Source: Micromonospora chersina
Lineage (GTDB): Bacteria > Actinomycetota > Actinomycetes > Mycobacteriales > Micromonosporaceae
Direction of reading: 5' to 3'
NCBI RefSeq assembly: GCF_900091475.1
Contig: NZ_FMIB01000002.1
Location: forward strand, 1,302,001 to 1,366,000
DNA: 64,000 nt
The notes beneath the pieces are model-generated. The model was given only the letters and a program-made list of their open reading frames with translations. It had not been told where the DNA came from and made no database searches. A program made the position numbers and the translations under genes. How positions within the stretch are numbered: position 1 is the first letter of the stretch; each line of letters begins with the position of its first letter. Below, one piece after another: positions 16,402 to 24,953 of the stretch.

Positions 16402-16576
16402 ATCCTCGCCCGCCTCCGGGATTGTCGACCCCTCGCCACGCGTCCGGCACCCGACCCGTCACCACGGCGGGCAGCCTGCCAGACGGGGTTCGGACCTGCG
16501 GGCCCCCTTCAGCGCGTGATCGAGGCCGGCACCCGTGCCGGCCGAGCGGCTGCAGGACGCCTGGACGTCCCCGCCT

Positions 16577-16613
16577 GCGTTGCCGCCGGCCCGCAGGGGG
16601 CCGGCGGCAACGC
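16577..16613 (-). terminator. Terminator of the ThuA-domain gene
   Basis: A perfect 16-bp stem (16577-16592 with 16598-16613) and 5-base loop lie six bases beyond the ThuA stop at 16619. Confidence 0.88.
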
Positions 16614-16618
16614 AAGGG

Positions 16619-18748
16619 TCAGGACGATTTCAACGACAACATCCAGTCCCGCAGCTGGCGGGCCTGGCGGTCGAGCTCGGCACGCGCCGCCTCGCTGCCG
16701 GCAGCGGGGTCACCGGCGATCGCGATGATCCGGTTGAGCGACGTGGTCGCGGCGTTGTGGTCCAGCGCGAGGTAGGCGGCCTGAGCGTCGTCGAGCAGCG
16801 CGGAGGCGGCCGCTGCCGACTTCGCGTCCAGGGCACCGGCGGCGGCGTCGCCGCTGATCAGCATGCGGGTCTGCCGGAAGGTCGAGCAGTTCGCCTCGGT
16901 CTGGTCGGCCGTCCAGTGAATACCGCTCAGGAGGATCCGGGTGAACGGGTCGCGGTAGTACTGCGCGCGATCATGGCCGAGGATGAGCGAGAACTCGCGT
17001 CCGCCGTCGTACTCCTGGCACCACGCGATCGGGTGGTCGCCGCCCATCAGGCGCAGCGGGTTGGTCGCGGCGTTGCCGCTGTTGAGGCTCCGCTGGTACG
17101 AGGACTCGTCGAGGCTCAGCAGAGTGTGCACCTCGGCGCGCGGGTTGTGGTCGAAGTTGTACAGCTCGTCGATGGTGAGCCAGGTCTTCGGCAGGTGTGC
17201 GACGGCCGGGTTGCCGGGGTCCTCGGTGTTGACCCGCACGTTGATGCAGCTACCGCAGGTTCCTTCGCCGTTCTGGCCGCCGGGGTGGTTGGTGAACCAC
17301 GCGCCGACCAGGTCGCGGTACCAGGGCACGTTGTGGATCGCGTCGGACGCGCCGTGCAGCCCGAGGTACCCGCCGCCGGCCCGGATGTATCCCTGGAAGG
17401 CGGCCAGCTCGCTGGCGTTGAGCGCGTCCGCGTCCGGCGCGCTGTTGGGATTCGTCCCGTCCACCGGTGAGGAGAAGATGATCGTCTTGTATTTCGCCAG
17501 GTCGGCGGCAGAGGTGAACGGCGTGCTCGGCAGCGACGCCGGGGCGAGCCTCGGGTCCCAGATGTCGACGTCGAAGCCGTACTGCTCGCCCAGCCGCCCG
17601 ATGAGCAGGGCGGTGTCGGGGATGTGGTCGTGCCGGAAGCCCTTGGTGGCCGAGAAGTACAGCACCCGGAAGCTGGCACCGGGGAAGTTCGTCGACGCCG
17701 CGAGCGGGGTGGCCGCGGGGATCGGGTTCGGTCCGGCGGTCGGCGTGACGGTCATGCCGGTGGTCGGTTCCTCCGGCAGCGTGTCGGTGACCTGCTGCTT
17801 CAGGTAGCGGGCGTCACCGACCAGCGTGTCCCGGGTGGCGCCGGGTTCCGTCGCGCGCTGTGCGGCGGCGACGAACTGGTTGAGGGCGCGCACCGCTTCG
17901 GAGGCGTCGCCCGCATCGGCCAGGCTCGCCGCCTCCGCCAACGTGGCGCGCAGGCTGTCCCCGGCGGCGGCGCTGATCGCGCCGCTGGTGACGGAGCCGG
18001 TAAGGAGGGTGTCGAGGTCGGCGAAGGACGTGGTCACCATGAAGGCCTGGTCGAAGCGGGCCGCATTGCCGGCCGCGTCGCTGGCCACGAGGCTGATCGT
18101 GTGCCCACCGGTGGCCAGGGTCGAGGTGGCGACCGGCAGTGGGGTGACCTCGGACCCGTCGATCCACATGCGGTGGACGAAGACGCCGCCGGAGCCGGGC
18201 GGGGGGTCGGTCCGGGTCGGAATCAGCGTGGCGGTGTGGCCGACGCGCCCGTTGACGATGCCCGGCCAGCTGACCACCGGCGCGACGGTGTCGATCCGGA
18301 TGGTGATGGTGCGGACAGCCTCGGCCGAGCCGTCGCCGCCGATGGCCCGGTATCCGACGGCGGTGGTGCCCTGCTGGGTGATCTGGACCGACCCGGTCAG
18401 GCTGGCGGGGTACGGGGCGGCCGCGGACGCCGCGGTCTGGAACGGTGCCGAGTTGCCGAGCCGGTACTCCAGGCGCTCGACACCGTTGGCCGCATCGGTG
18501 GCGGAGAGGTTCAGGGTGACCGGGCCGCGATACCAGCCGTTGGTGCCGGTGGGGGCGGTCGGGCTGAGTACGGCCGGCGCGCTGGTGGGCGCGGCCCAGG
18601 CCGGGGTGCCGACGGCGAGGGAGCCGGCGGACAGGGACGCCGCCGGCAGTAGGGCGGCGACGAGGCAGCGCAGCAGACGCCGTCGGGTCTCTCGACCCGC
18701 GCCGGGGTGTGATCTGAGGGTTCGTGCGACCGGAGGTTGGCTGGACAT
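16619..18748 (-). CDS. Secreted ThuA-domain (glutamine amidotransferase-like) protein
   Basis: A 709-residue exported protein. The N-terminus carries a Tat-like signal (RETRRRLLRCLVAALLPAASLSAG, cleavage near AWA-AP). Next is an Ig-like/bacterial repeat region (about 55-245; PTGTNGWYRGPVTLNLSATDAANGVERLEYR), then a helical segment. A ThuA domain (about 350-610) follows: FRVLYFSATKGFRHDHIPD, GGGYLGLHGASDAIHNVPWYRDLVGAWFTNHPGG, and HPIAWCQEYDGGREFSLILGHD. A short helical FIVAR-like tail ends it. ThuA proteins are tied to glycan and trehalose utilisation but poorly characterised. It is probably co-regulated with the next two secreted proteins. Confidence 0.9.
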   Translation of the reverse strand: MSSQPPVARTLRSHPGAGRETRRRLLRCLVAALLPAASLSAGSLAVGTPAWAAPTSAPAVLSPTAPTGTNGWYRGPVTLNLSATDAANGVERLEYRLGNSAPFQTAASAAAPYPASLTGSVQITQQGTTAVGYRAIGGDGSAEAVRTITIRIDTVAPVVSWPGIVNGRVGHTATLIPTRTDPPPGSGGVFVHRMWIDGSEVTPLPVATSTLATGGHTISLVASDAAGNAARFDQAFMVTTSFADLDTLLTGSVTSGAISAAAGDSLRATLAEAASLADAGDASEAVRALNQFVAAAQRATEPGATRDTLVGDARYLKQQVTDTLPEEPTTGMTVTPTAGPNPIPAATPLAASTNFPGASFRVLYFSATKGFRHDHIPDTALLIGRLGEQYGFDVDIWDPRLAPASLPSTPFTSAADLAKYKTIIFSSPVDGTNPNSAPDADALNASELAAFQGYIRAGGGYLGLHGASDAIHNVPWYRDLVGAWFTNHPGGQNGEGTCGSCINVRVNTEDPGNPAVAHLPKTWLTIDELYNFDHNPRAEVHTLLSLDESSYQRSLNSGNAATNPLRLMGGDHPIAWCQEYDGGREFSLILGHDRAQYYRDPFTRILLSGIHWTADQTEANCSTFRQTRMLISGDAAAGALDAKSAAAASALLDDAQAAYLALDHNAATTSLNRIIAIAGDPAAGSEAARAELDRQARQLRDWMLSLKSS

Positions 18749-18960
18749 GTAGTTCCTTTCCAGTTCCAGCGTGGGAAGTGGAGGCGGATCTCGACGAGCC
18801 AGGCGGGAGTGATGCTCCCGGCGAGAGGCTATCGCCGGGAAAAGCAGGAAGCTAGACGACTGACGCGCAAACTTTGCATCAGTTCGTCAAAAGTCACGGC
18901 CGCCCGAAGCTAAAGTCCACCGTGAAATCACTCGTTTCGGTAAGCAGCCCGGGACGCGAC

Positions 18961-18990
18961 GAGGGCGGCGGCATGCTCGCCGCCGCCCTC
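18961..18990 (-). terminator. Terminator of the sorbosone-dehydrogenase/DUF1080 gene
   Basis: A perfect 12-bp stem (18961-18972 with 18979-18990), loop ATGCTC, lies 15 bases past the stop at 19006. The neighbouring stretch 18860-18940 is comparatively A/T-rich and includes a GCAAACTTTGC palindrome (18867-18877). It probably holds the promoter and operator of the ThuA gene. Confidence 0.85.
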
Positions 18991-19005
18991 CACGTTGTCC
19001 GTAGG

Positions 19006-21111
19006 TCAGGCCGCTGGCGTACCGGTCGCCGTGAAGAGACGGGTACGGCCGATGTTGTCGAACGAGCCGAAGCCGACCCGACCGGAGGTGAAGGTGGTGT
19101 CCTTCGCGGTCAGCAGCGGATCCTTGTGTCCGTCGACGTAGACGGCGATCTCGCCGGTGGCGGGCAGGTGCACGACGCGCACCTTGTGCCAGTCGGCGTC
19201 GGTGATCGCCGGGTTGGCGCCGCGGGAGCGCCCGTTCCACTGGTGGTCGATCCGTTCCCGGTCGGCGTTGTTGACCTTGAAGATGCCGTTGTGCGGGTAG
19301 ATCGTGTTGTCGGTGGACAGGTGCGCGTAGTAGTACTGCGTGTCCGACTGCCAGCCGAAGACGATGATCATGTCCCGGTTGGTGACCTCCACGGGCGTGT
19401 CGAGGCGTACGCGGGCGTCGATCTGGACCGACGAGAAGGCCGGGCCCTTGTTGAGGATGGCGTACTCGAAGGGCCGGCGCGGCCCGGGGCGGCTCACGCC
19501 CGCCTCGGCGAGGATGACCTCGTCGCCGTCGAACTGCCACTTCGACGGGGTGACCGGGGTCCAGTTCTCCGCGCCCCCGGTGTGGACGACCTTCGTCTTG
19601 CCCACGTCGCCCTCCGCCACGTTCTTCGTGCCGACCACCTTCCAGATCTTCCCGTTCGCCTTGGCGAGGATGTAGAGCTCACCGGCGGCGTCGGTGCCGA
19701 AGCGCAGGTCGACCCGGTTCGGGTCGCCCGGCGCGCCCGGGCTGGACAGGTCCCGCATGCGCACCAGGTCGCCGGCGGTGGTGTACAGGGCGAACCGGTG
19801 GATCGGGGCGAGCCCCTCGCCGCGGCGCATCTCGTTGGCCTCGGTGTAGAGGATACGGCCGTCGACCAGGTCACCGAAGACGTACTTGCCGATCAGTGCG
19901 GGGACGGTGTGTCCGCGGTAGACGAACCCGCCGGCCACCGCGACGCCGACGTCGGAGGTGCAGTTCCAGCCGGCGGCCGGGTCGTGGTCGTACGCGGCCA
20001 CCGGGTACGTGTAGCCGTACTTCGCGTCGTCGGCCGGCAGCGGGTAGAGCTTGTCGCACGGGTTGGTGGCGGTCTTGTCGAAGACCCAGTTGCCCTCGCG
20101 CTCGCTCCAGCCGAAGTTGTCCCCGGCCTGGACCTCGTAGATCGACTCGACGGCGTGCTCGCCGATGTGGCCCAGGTACATCCGGCCGGTGGCCCGGTCC
20201 CAGCTGAACCGGTGGGGGTCGCGGAAGCCGACCGCGTAGATCTCACCGAGGGCCCCGTCGCGCCCGACGAACGGGTTGTCGGCCGGGATGCCGTACCGGC
20301 CGTTGGGCGCGTTGGTGCCGCGCGGGTCGATGCGCAGCAGCTTGCCGTGCGGCATGCCCATGTTCTGCGGGTCGCCGTTGCGGTAGCCCTGGCCGCCGTC
20401 GCCGACGGCGAGGTAGAGCATCCCGTAGTCGGGATCGTGCGGCTTCGCGGTCGGGTTGAAGTTGATTTCCTGTACGCCGTGGATCTGGCCGCCGAAGCCG
20501 ATCCGCAGCACCTCCCGGTGGCTGCCGGCGAAGGTGTCCGCGGCCGGGTCGGTGGCCGTCCACTCGGTGATCACGGCCTGGTAGATGGTGTTCGGCTGGG
20601 CGTAGTCCGGCGTGCGGGTGGCGAGGGACGCCTGCTCGGTGTGGATGGTGTAGAAGCGGCCGTTGCGCCCGAAGTCCGGGTGGAAGGCGACGTAGCCGAA
20701 GCCCTGGCCGAGACCGCGGCCGGAGAAGAACTGCGGCGCGAAGGTGGCCGCGACGTCCAGGTAGACGTGCGGCGTGCCGTTCTCCACGAGGTAGAGGTTG
20801 CCGTTGAGGTCCGGCACGGCCCGGCGGCCGGAGCCGTCGGGCAGCTCGGTGATGGTGTTGATCCGGGCCTTGCGGACCAGCCGCTGGTCGACCGGGGCCG
20901 GGTTCGGCGTGGACTGCGGGAAGCTCGCGTACTCCTCGAGCACCAGGCCCAGCCGCGACTGGATCGGCGACTCGGGGATCGGGTCGTAGACGGCACCGGC
21001 GGCCCGGGCGGGCCCGGCGACGAGTGTGGACAGGACGAGGGTGGCGGCAGTGACCCCGGCGGTGAGGACGGCTCTGCGGAGCCTGCCGGTGCTGCCAGCG
21101 CGAATGGACAC
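19006..21111 (-). CDS. Secreted PQQ-dependent sugar dehydrogenase fused to a DUF1080 glycan-binding/hydrolase domain
   Basis: A 701-residue exported protein. The GTG start at 21111 is supported by GAAGGAG upstream and yields a clear signal peptide (ending ARA). About 40-460 is a six-bladed beta-propeller of the glucose/sorbosone dehydrogenase type: GLGQGFGYVAFHPDFGRNGRFYTIHTE, FNPTAKPHDPDYGMLYLAVGDGGQGYRNGDPQNMGMPHGKLLRIDP, FRDPHRFSWDRATGRMYLGHIGEH. About 500-700 is a DUF1080/3-keto-disaccharide hydrolase-like jelly roll (WHKVRVVHLPATGEIAVYVDG). With the ThuA and LamG proteins it suggests extracellular processing of a disaccharide or glycan. Confidence 0.9.
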   Translation of the reverse strand: MSIRAGSTGRLRRAVLTAGVTAATLVLSTLVAGPARAAGAVYDPIPESPIQSRLGLVLEEYASFPQSTPNPAPVDQRLVRKARINTITELPDGSGRRAVPDLNGNLYLVENGTPHVYLDVAATFAPQFFSGRGLGQGFGYVAFHPDFGRNGRFYTIHTEQASLATRTPDYAQPNTIYQAVITEWTATDPAADTFAGSHREVLRIGFGGQIHGVQEINFNPTAKPHDPDYGMLYLAVGDGGQGYRNGDPQNMGMPHGKLLRIDPRGTNAPNGRYGIPADNPFVGRDGALGEIYAVGFRDPHRFSWDRATGRMYLGHIGEHAVESIYEVQAGDNFGWSEREGNWVFDKTATNPCDKLYPLPADDAKYGYTYPVAAYDHDPAAGWNCTSDVGVAVAGGFVYRGHTVPALIGKYVFGDLVDGRILYTEANEMRRGEGLAPIHRFALYTTAGDLVRMRDLSSPGAPGDPNRVDLRFGTDAAGELYILAKANGKIWKVVGTKNVAEGDVGKTKVVHTGGAENWTPVTPSKWQFDGDEVILAEAGVSRPGPRRPFEYAILNKGPAFSSVQIDARVRLDTPVEVTNRDMIIVFGWQSDTQYYYAHLSTDNTIYPHNGIFKVNNADRERIDHQWNGRSRGANPAITDADWHKVRVVHLPATGEIAVYVDGHKDPLLTAKDTTFTSGRVGFGSFDNIGRTRLFTATGTPAA

Positions 21112-21149
21112 GCGGGTTCTCCTTCTCGGTGGGACGGTCCGAGGAACGG

Positions 21150-22100
21150 TCAGCGGGCCATGTAGCGGTACTGCTTGGCGATGTCGCCGGCCGGGATCAC
21201 GCTGTCGAGGAACATGAGGCCGTCCATGCGGCAGTCGCACGGGTTGCGTTCCAGGTTGTTCTGCGGGAAGCTCCCGCCGATCTTGATGCCGCGCGGGTCG
21301 GTGGCGCTGGTGACGTGCGGGCCGGGCCCGTTGAGCTGCCACGGGTCGCCCGCGGTGGTGTAGAAGCCGTCGACCGGCTCGCCGTTGCGGTAGAGCGCCA
21401 TGGTGCCGCTGGTGAAGTCGTAGGTGGCGGCCAGGTGCACCCACTCCCCCTTCGGCAGCAGGGTCCGCCAGTCCTCGTTCGCCGCGAAGGTCTGCGAGGC
21501 GCCGCCGTCGACGCGGCGGCCGAGGGCGACCAGGCGCAGCTCGCCCTTGACGTCGATGAGTTCCAGCAGGGCGCGCACGCCGTGCCCGTCGGAGTCGCCG
21601 GTCAGCACGCCGGCCAGCCCTATCGCGTTGTAGCGGTCGGTGGGGTTGGCGGTGGTGGAGTTGAGCGCGGGGCCGTCCATCTCGCGCTTGAACCAGCCCA
21701 TCACCGTGGTGCCCTCGGCGCCGCTGAACGCGCGCAGCGTGCGTACGCCGTTGGAGGACCAGGTGCCGGCCTTCCAGTCGTCGTTGCCGGCGGCGTCCGG
21801 GTTGACCTGCCGCGTCTGCAGCGCGTCGCCGCTGCCCTTGTACGCCTGGTCGGGCACCCGCATGGCCTCGGCGCCGTTGACCAGCTCGATCTCGGTGCCG
21901 GAGCGGCCCAGGTCCCGTTCGAGCGCGGGGTCGCCGACCACCGGGTGGTCGAAGTCGTAGAAGGCGACAAGGTGTGACCAGAGGGCGGGGTGGACGTCGT
22001 GCGGTCCGGGCCGGTCGGCCTGGGCCGGGCTCGCCGCCGCGGTCAGCGCCAGCGCCAGCAGGGCGGTGGCGGCGACGGCGACGCGTCGAGGTCTTCTCAT
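21150..22100 (-). CDS. Secreted LamG/concanavalin-like jelly-roll protein
   Basis: A 316-residue exported protein: signal peptide 1-28 (ending AQA), then a LamG-like beta-sandwich (about 40-290): VAFYDFDHP, TTVMGWFKRE, GEWVHLAATYDFTSGTMALYRNGEPVDGF. The C-terminus carries a Cys pair (NPCDCRMDGL). It has no catalytic motif and likely binds carbohydrate. It is the first gene of the minus-strand set, 38 bases upstream of the sugar dehydrogenase. A LacI half-operator sits just above its start (22138-22157). Confidence 0.85.
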   Translation of the reverse strand: MRRPRRVAVAATALLALALTAAASPAQADRPGPHDVHPALWSHLVAFYDFDHPVVGDPALERDLGRSGTEIELVNGAEAMRVPDQAYKGSGDALQTRQVNPDAAGNDDWKAGTWSSNGVRTLRAFSGAEGTTVMGWFKREMDGPALNSTTANPTDRYNAIGLAGVLTGDSDGHGVRALLELIDVKGELRLVALGRRVDGGASQTFAANEDWRTLLPKGEWVHLAATYDFTSGTMALYRNGEPVDGFYTTAGDPWQLNGPGPHVTSATDPRGIKIGGSFPQNNLERNPCDCRMDGLMFLDSVIPAGDIAKQYRYMAR

Positions 22101-22137
22101 GGGGAGGAGCTCCCTTCGTCGGTGCGGTGGTGGCGGT

Positions 22138-22157
22138 GACGAAAGCGCTTACGTACC
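22138..22157. promoter_or_regulatory. Second LacI operator copy (one full half-site)
   Basis: ACGAAAGCGCTTACGTAC repeats the left half and centre of the 32-bp palindrome at 22283-22314. It is placed 38 bases above the LamG start codon, about 14 helical turns from the full site. Looping between the two sites by a LacI tetramer is possible but not shown. Confidence 0.7.
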
Positions 22158-22282
22158 GGGCGTGGTGGGGTGCCCGGAGGTGGAGTCGGAGGCACGTCGG
22201 GACAGGACGGAGGTCCGTCCGAGCGCCGCGCGGCCGAGGTGAGGCTCGCCGGGCGGCGGGTCGGACGGCGGCGTTGCCGTTC

Positions 22283-22314
22283 GTACGAAAGCGCTTACGT
22301 AAGCGCTTTCGTAC
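22283..22314. promoter_or_regulatory. Perfect 32-bp LacI operator palindrome
   Basis: Bases 22283-22314 are identical to their own reverse complement; each half reads GTACGAAAGCGCTTAC. The site lies in the divergent region between the LamG operon and the LacI gene at 22380, as expected for an autoregulated repressor. Confidence 0.9.
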
Positions 22315-22379
22315 CCTAAGCTGTGCCCTACGCCACGGGCAAGAGCACGGCGCGGATCAATCCCTCCCAGGAGTCACCC

Positions 22380-23420
22380 ATGCCCCGACCCGGACCACGG
22401 TTGCGTCTCGTCGACGTGGCGGAACGCGCCGGCGTCTCCCTGGCGACCGCCTCCCGCGCCCTCGCCGGGCGGGAGGGCGTCAGCGAGGAGGTGGCCCGGC
22501 ACGTCCGGCAGGTCTCCCGGGAACTCGGGTACGTCGCCAACCCGTACGCCCGCACCCTCGCCGGCGGCGCCAGCTCCACCGTCGGCCTGATCGTCCATCA
22601 GATCGACGACCCGTACTTCTCCGAGATCGCCAGCGGCGTGCTCCAGGTCGCCGCCGAGGAGGGCCTGCTGGTCCAGATCGCCCACTCCGGACGCGACCCG
22701 GAGAACGAGCTACGCCAGCTGCGACACCTCATCGCCCAGCAGGTCGGGATCATCCTCATCGCCGGGTCCGGCTACGACGACCCGAGGGTGGAGGCGGAGG
22801 CGCGCGCCGAACTCGCCGGCTTCCAGCGGTCCGGTGGGCGGGTCGCCGTCATCGGTCGGCACGCCCTGGGCGTCGACGCGGTGGTGCCGGACAACGAGGC
22901 CGGCGGCCGGGCCATCGGCGCCCACCTGCTGGCCCTCGGCCACCGGCGGATCGCCGTCGCCGCCGGCACACCGGGCCTGACCACGGTGGCCGACCGGCTC
23001 GCCGGGGTGACCGCCGCGCTCGCCGCGCACGGCCACTCCCCCGACGACCTGGCCGTCGTCCACTCCGACTTCACCCGCGACGGCGGCCGGGTGGCCACCG
23101 AGCGGATCCTGCACCACCACCCGGAGAGCACCGCGATCATCGCGCTCAACGACGCGATGGCGATCGGCGTGCTGTCCGTCCTGCGGTCCCGGCGCATCCC
23201 CGTGCCGGAGCGCGTGTCGGTGGTCGGCTTCGACGACGTGTCCGTCGCCGCCGACCTGGCGCCCAGCCTGACCACCGTCCGGCTGCCGATGACCGAGATG
23301 GGCCGGATGGCGCTCACTCTCGCGTTGAAGCCCAGGTCGACGCGGCCACGACGTCGCTCCACCGGCCACACGCTCATCGTCCGCGACTCCACCGGCCCGG
23401 TTCCCGCGCCCGGCGGCTGA
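22380..23420 (+). CDS. LacI-family repressor of the secreted glycan cluster
   Basis: A 346-residue LacI/GalR protein. The ATG at 22380 follows CAGGAG; an upstream GTG at 22323 would lie almost on the operator. Helix-turn-helix RLVDVAERAGVSLATASRALAG (9-30) is followed by an effector domain (HQIDDPYFSEIASGVLQVAAEEG; VSVVGFDDVSVAADLAPSLTTVRLP). The recognition helix SLATASRAL matches that of the LacI protein at 5508-6539, in line with their shared GAAAGCGCTT half-sites. Cross-talk between the two clusters is conceivable. Confidence 0.95.
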   Translation: MPRPGPRLRLVDVAERAGVSLATASRALAGREGVSEEVARHVRQVSRELGYVANPYARTLAGGASSTVGLIVHQIDDPYFSEIASGVLQVAAEEGLLVQIAHSGRDPENELRQLRHLIAQQVGIILIAGSGYDDPRVEAEARAELAGFQRSGGRVAVIGRHALGVDAVVPDNEAGGRAIGAHLLALGHRRIAVAAGTPGLTTVADRLAGVTAALAAHGHSPDDLAVVHSDFTRDGGRVATERILHHHPESTAIIALNDAMAIGVLSVLRSRRIPVPERVSVVGFDDVSVAADLAPSLTTVRLPMTEMGRMALTLALKPRSTRPRRRSTGHTLIVRDSTGPVPAPGG

Positions 23421-23437
23421 CCGTCACACTGAGGGCC

Positions 23438-23767
23438 ATGGGCAGAACCACGGTCGTCAACCTGAAGGGCCACCGGGACGACCCGGCGTACGCCGACGTG
23501 GTCTACGTCGGGCGGGCCATGTCGCGCGGCGGCTGGCGGCTGCCGCAGTCCCCGCTGTCCAGCCCGTACCGGCCCGGGCCGGACGGCACCCGGGACGAGG
23601 TGATCGAGAAGTACCGGGCGTACCTGCTCGGCCGGCCCGACCTGCTCGCGCTCCTGCCCGACCTGCGCGGACGCCGGCTCGGCTGCTGGTGCGTGCCGGA
23701 ACGCTGCCACGCCGAGGTGATCGCCGAGCTCGCCGACGCGCCGCCGGAGTCGGCGCCCCGGGCCTGA
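23438..23767 (+). CDS. DUF4326 domain protein
   Basis: A 109-residue protein with the DUF4326 pattern: TTVVNLKGHRDDPAYADVVYVGR, SPLSSPYRPGPDGTRDEVIEKYRAYL, and the cysteine motif RRLGCWCVPERCHAEVI near the C-terminus, which may bind metal. Function is unknown; the family occurs in phages and many actinobacteria. It follows the LacI gene by 17 bases and may be read with it. Confidence 0.85.
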   Translation: MGRTTVVNLKGHRDDPAYADVVYVGRAMSRGGWRLPQSPLSSPYRPGPDGTRDEVIEKYRAYLLGRPDLLALLPDLRGRRLGCWCVPERCHAEVIAELADAPPESAPRA

Positions 23768-23982
23768 CCCGGGAGGCTGGCCGTTCCGACCGCAGCCGCG
23801 GCGGTGCTCGTCCGCGACCAGCGGGAGCGACAATGTGGGCAGCGGGCTCCGGGTGCTGGCAACGGGCACGCCGACATGCTGCGACAAGCCATCGACGGAG
23901 CGAAGGGCGTCAGAGTTTCCCGAGCGCTGGCGGCTGATTCCGTGGGGCCCTGCGAGCGGTCCCGTGCAGTACTGTCCGTGGC

Positions 23983-24288
23983 GTGGCCATGTTCCTCGTC
24001 CTGCTTCGGCGATCGGGCCCCCGCTGGGACCCGGCACGGCCCATGGAAGAGCAGTCCGGCTGGCCCGCGCACTCGGCGTTCATGGACGAGCTGCTGAATG
24101 CGGGCTTCGTCGTCCTGGGCGGGCCGCTGGCAGACGAGCACAGGGTGGTGCTCGTCGTCGACGCCGAGTCTGAAGACCTCGTCCGCGCTGCCCTCGCCCG
24201 TGATCCGTGGAGCGAGACGCATCTACAGGTTGACGATGTGCAGCCGTGGACGATCCGGCTCGACGGACGGCGCGCCCAGCGGGCCTGA
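23983..24288 (+). CDS. YciI-family protein
   Basis: A 101-residue single YCII domain: FLVLLRRSGPRWDP, HSAFMDELLNAGFVVLGGPLADEHRVVLVVDAESEDLVRAAL, DPWSETHLQVDDVQPWTI. The conserved His in the first helix (SAFMDEL region) and the ARDPW motif fit YciI. GTG at 23983 or ATG at 23989 can start it. Function is unknown; the family is seen as small dehydratase-like or muconolactone-isomerase-like enzymes. Confidence 0.85.
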   Translation: MAMFLVLLRRSGPRWDPARPMEEQSGWPAHSAFMDELLNAGFVVLGGPLADEHRVVLVVDAESEDLVRAALARDPWSETHLQVDDVQPWTIRLDGRRAQRA

Positions 24289-24304
24289 CGTCGCGCCGCG
24301 TGGC

Positions 24305-24835
24305 TCAGCCGAGCTTTTTCCGCAGGGTCTCGAATGCCAGATCAGGCCGCAGCGGCACGCCGAACCGCTCGTCGCCGTAGGGAAACGGGCTCAGCTCGCC
24401 GGTCCGGACGTAGCCGCGCCGCTCGTACCAGGCGATCAGGTCCTCCCGCTGCGTGATCACGGTCATCCGCATCTCGCCGCTGTGCCACTGCTCCCGCGCG
24501 TGCCGCTCGGCCTCCGCCAACAGGTCCCGGCCCAGCCCACCGCCCTGCCGCCCCGGGGCCACCGCGAACATCCCGAAGTAGACGTGGTCGTCGCGGCGCT
24601 CCAGGTGGCAGCAGGCCACGATCTCCGTGCCGTCCTCCACCACCAGAATCGTCCCCGCCGGGCTCGACACGGCCTCGGCCACCATGTCCGGGTCGGTCCG
24701 CTGCCCGCCGAGCAGGTCGGCCTCGGTGGTCCAGCCGGCCCGACTGCGCTCCCCGCGATAGGCCGACTCGACCAGGTCGACGAGAGCGGCCACGTCGGCG
24801 GGACGGGCGGTGCGGACGGTGCGCGGGCTGGTCAT
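24305..24835 (-). CDS. GNAT acetyltransferase
   Basis: A 176-residue N-acetyltransferase. The fold is visible as VRTARPADVAALVDLVESAY (7-26), MFAVAPGRQGGGLGRDLLAEAERHA (acetyl-CoA loop RQGGGLG) and DLIAWYERRGYVRTGELSPFP at the C-terminus. ATG at 24835 is supported by GGAG upstream. The substrate is unknown. It converges with the YciI gene. Confidence 0.88.
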   Translation of the reverse strand: MTSPRTVRTARPADVAALVDLVESAYRGERSRAGWTTEADLLGGQRTDPDMVAEAVSSPAGTILVVEDGTEIVACCHLERRDDHVYFGMFAVAPGRQGGGLGRDLLAEAERHAREQWHSGEMRMTVITQREDLIAWYERRGYVRTGELSPFPYGDERFGVPLRPDLAFETLRKKLG

Positions 24836-24953
24836 CGGCGGTCTCCACGGTCGCGACGGTCTACCGCGCCAGCGTACGCAGCCCGACGGCCCGGGGAATG
24901 CCGGCCCGACGGCGGGGCGGCCGGGACCGCGCGCGACGTGGTTGACTGCGTGC

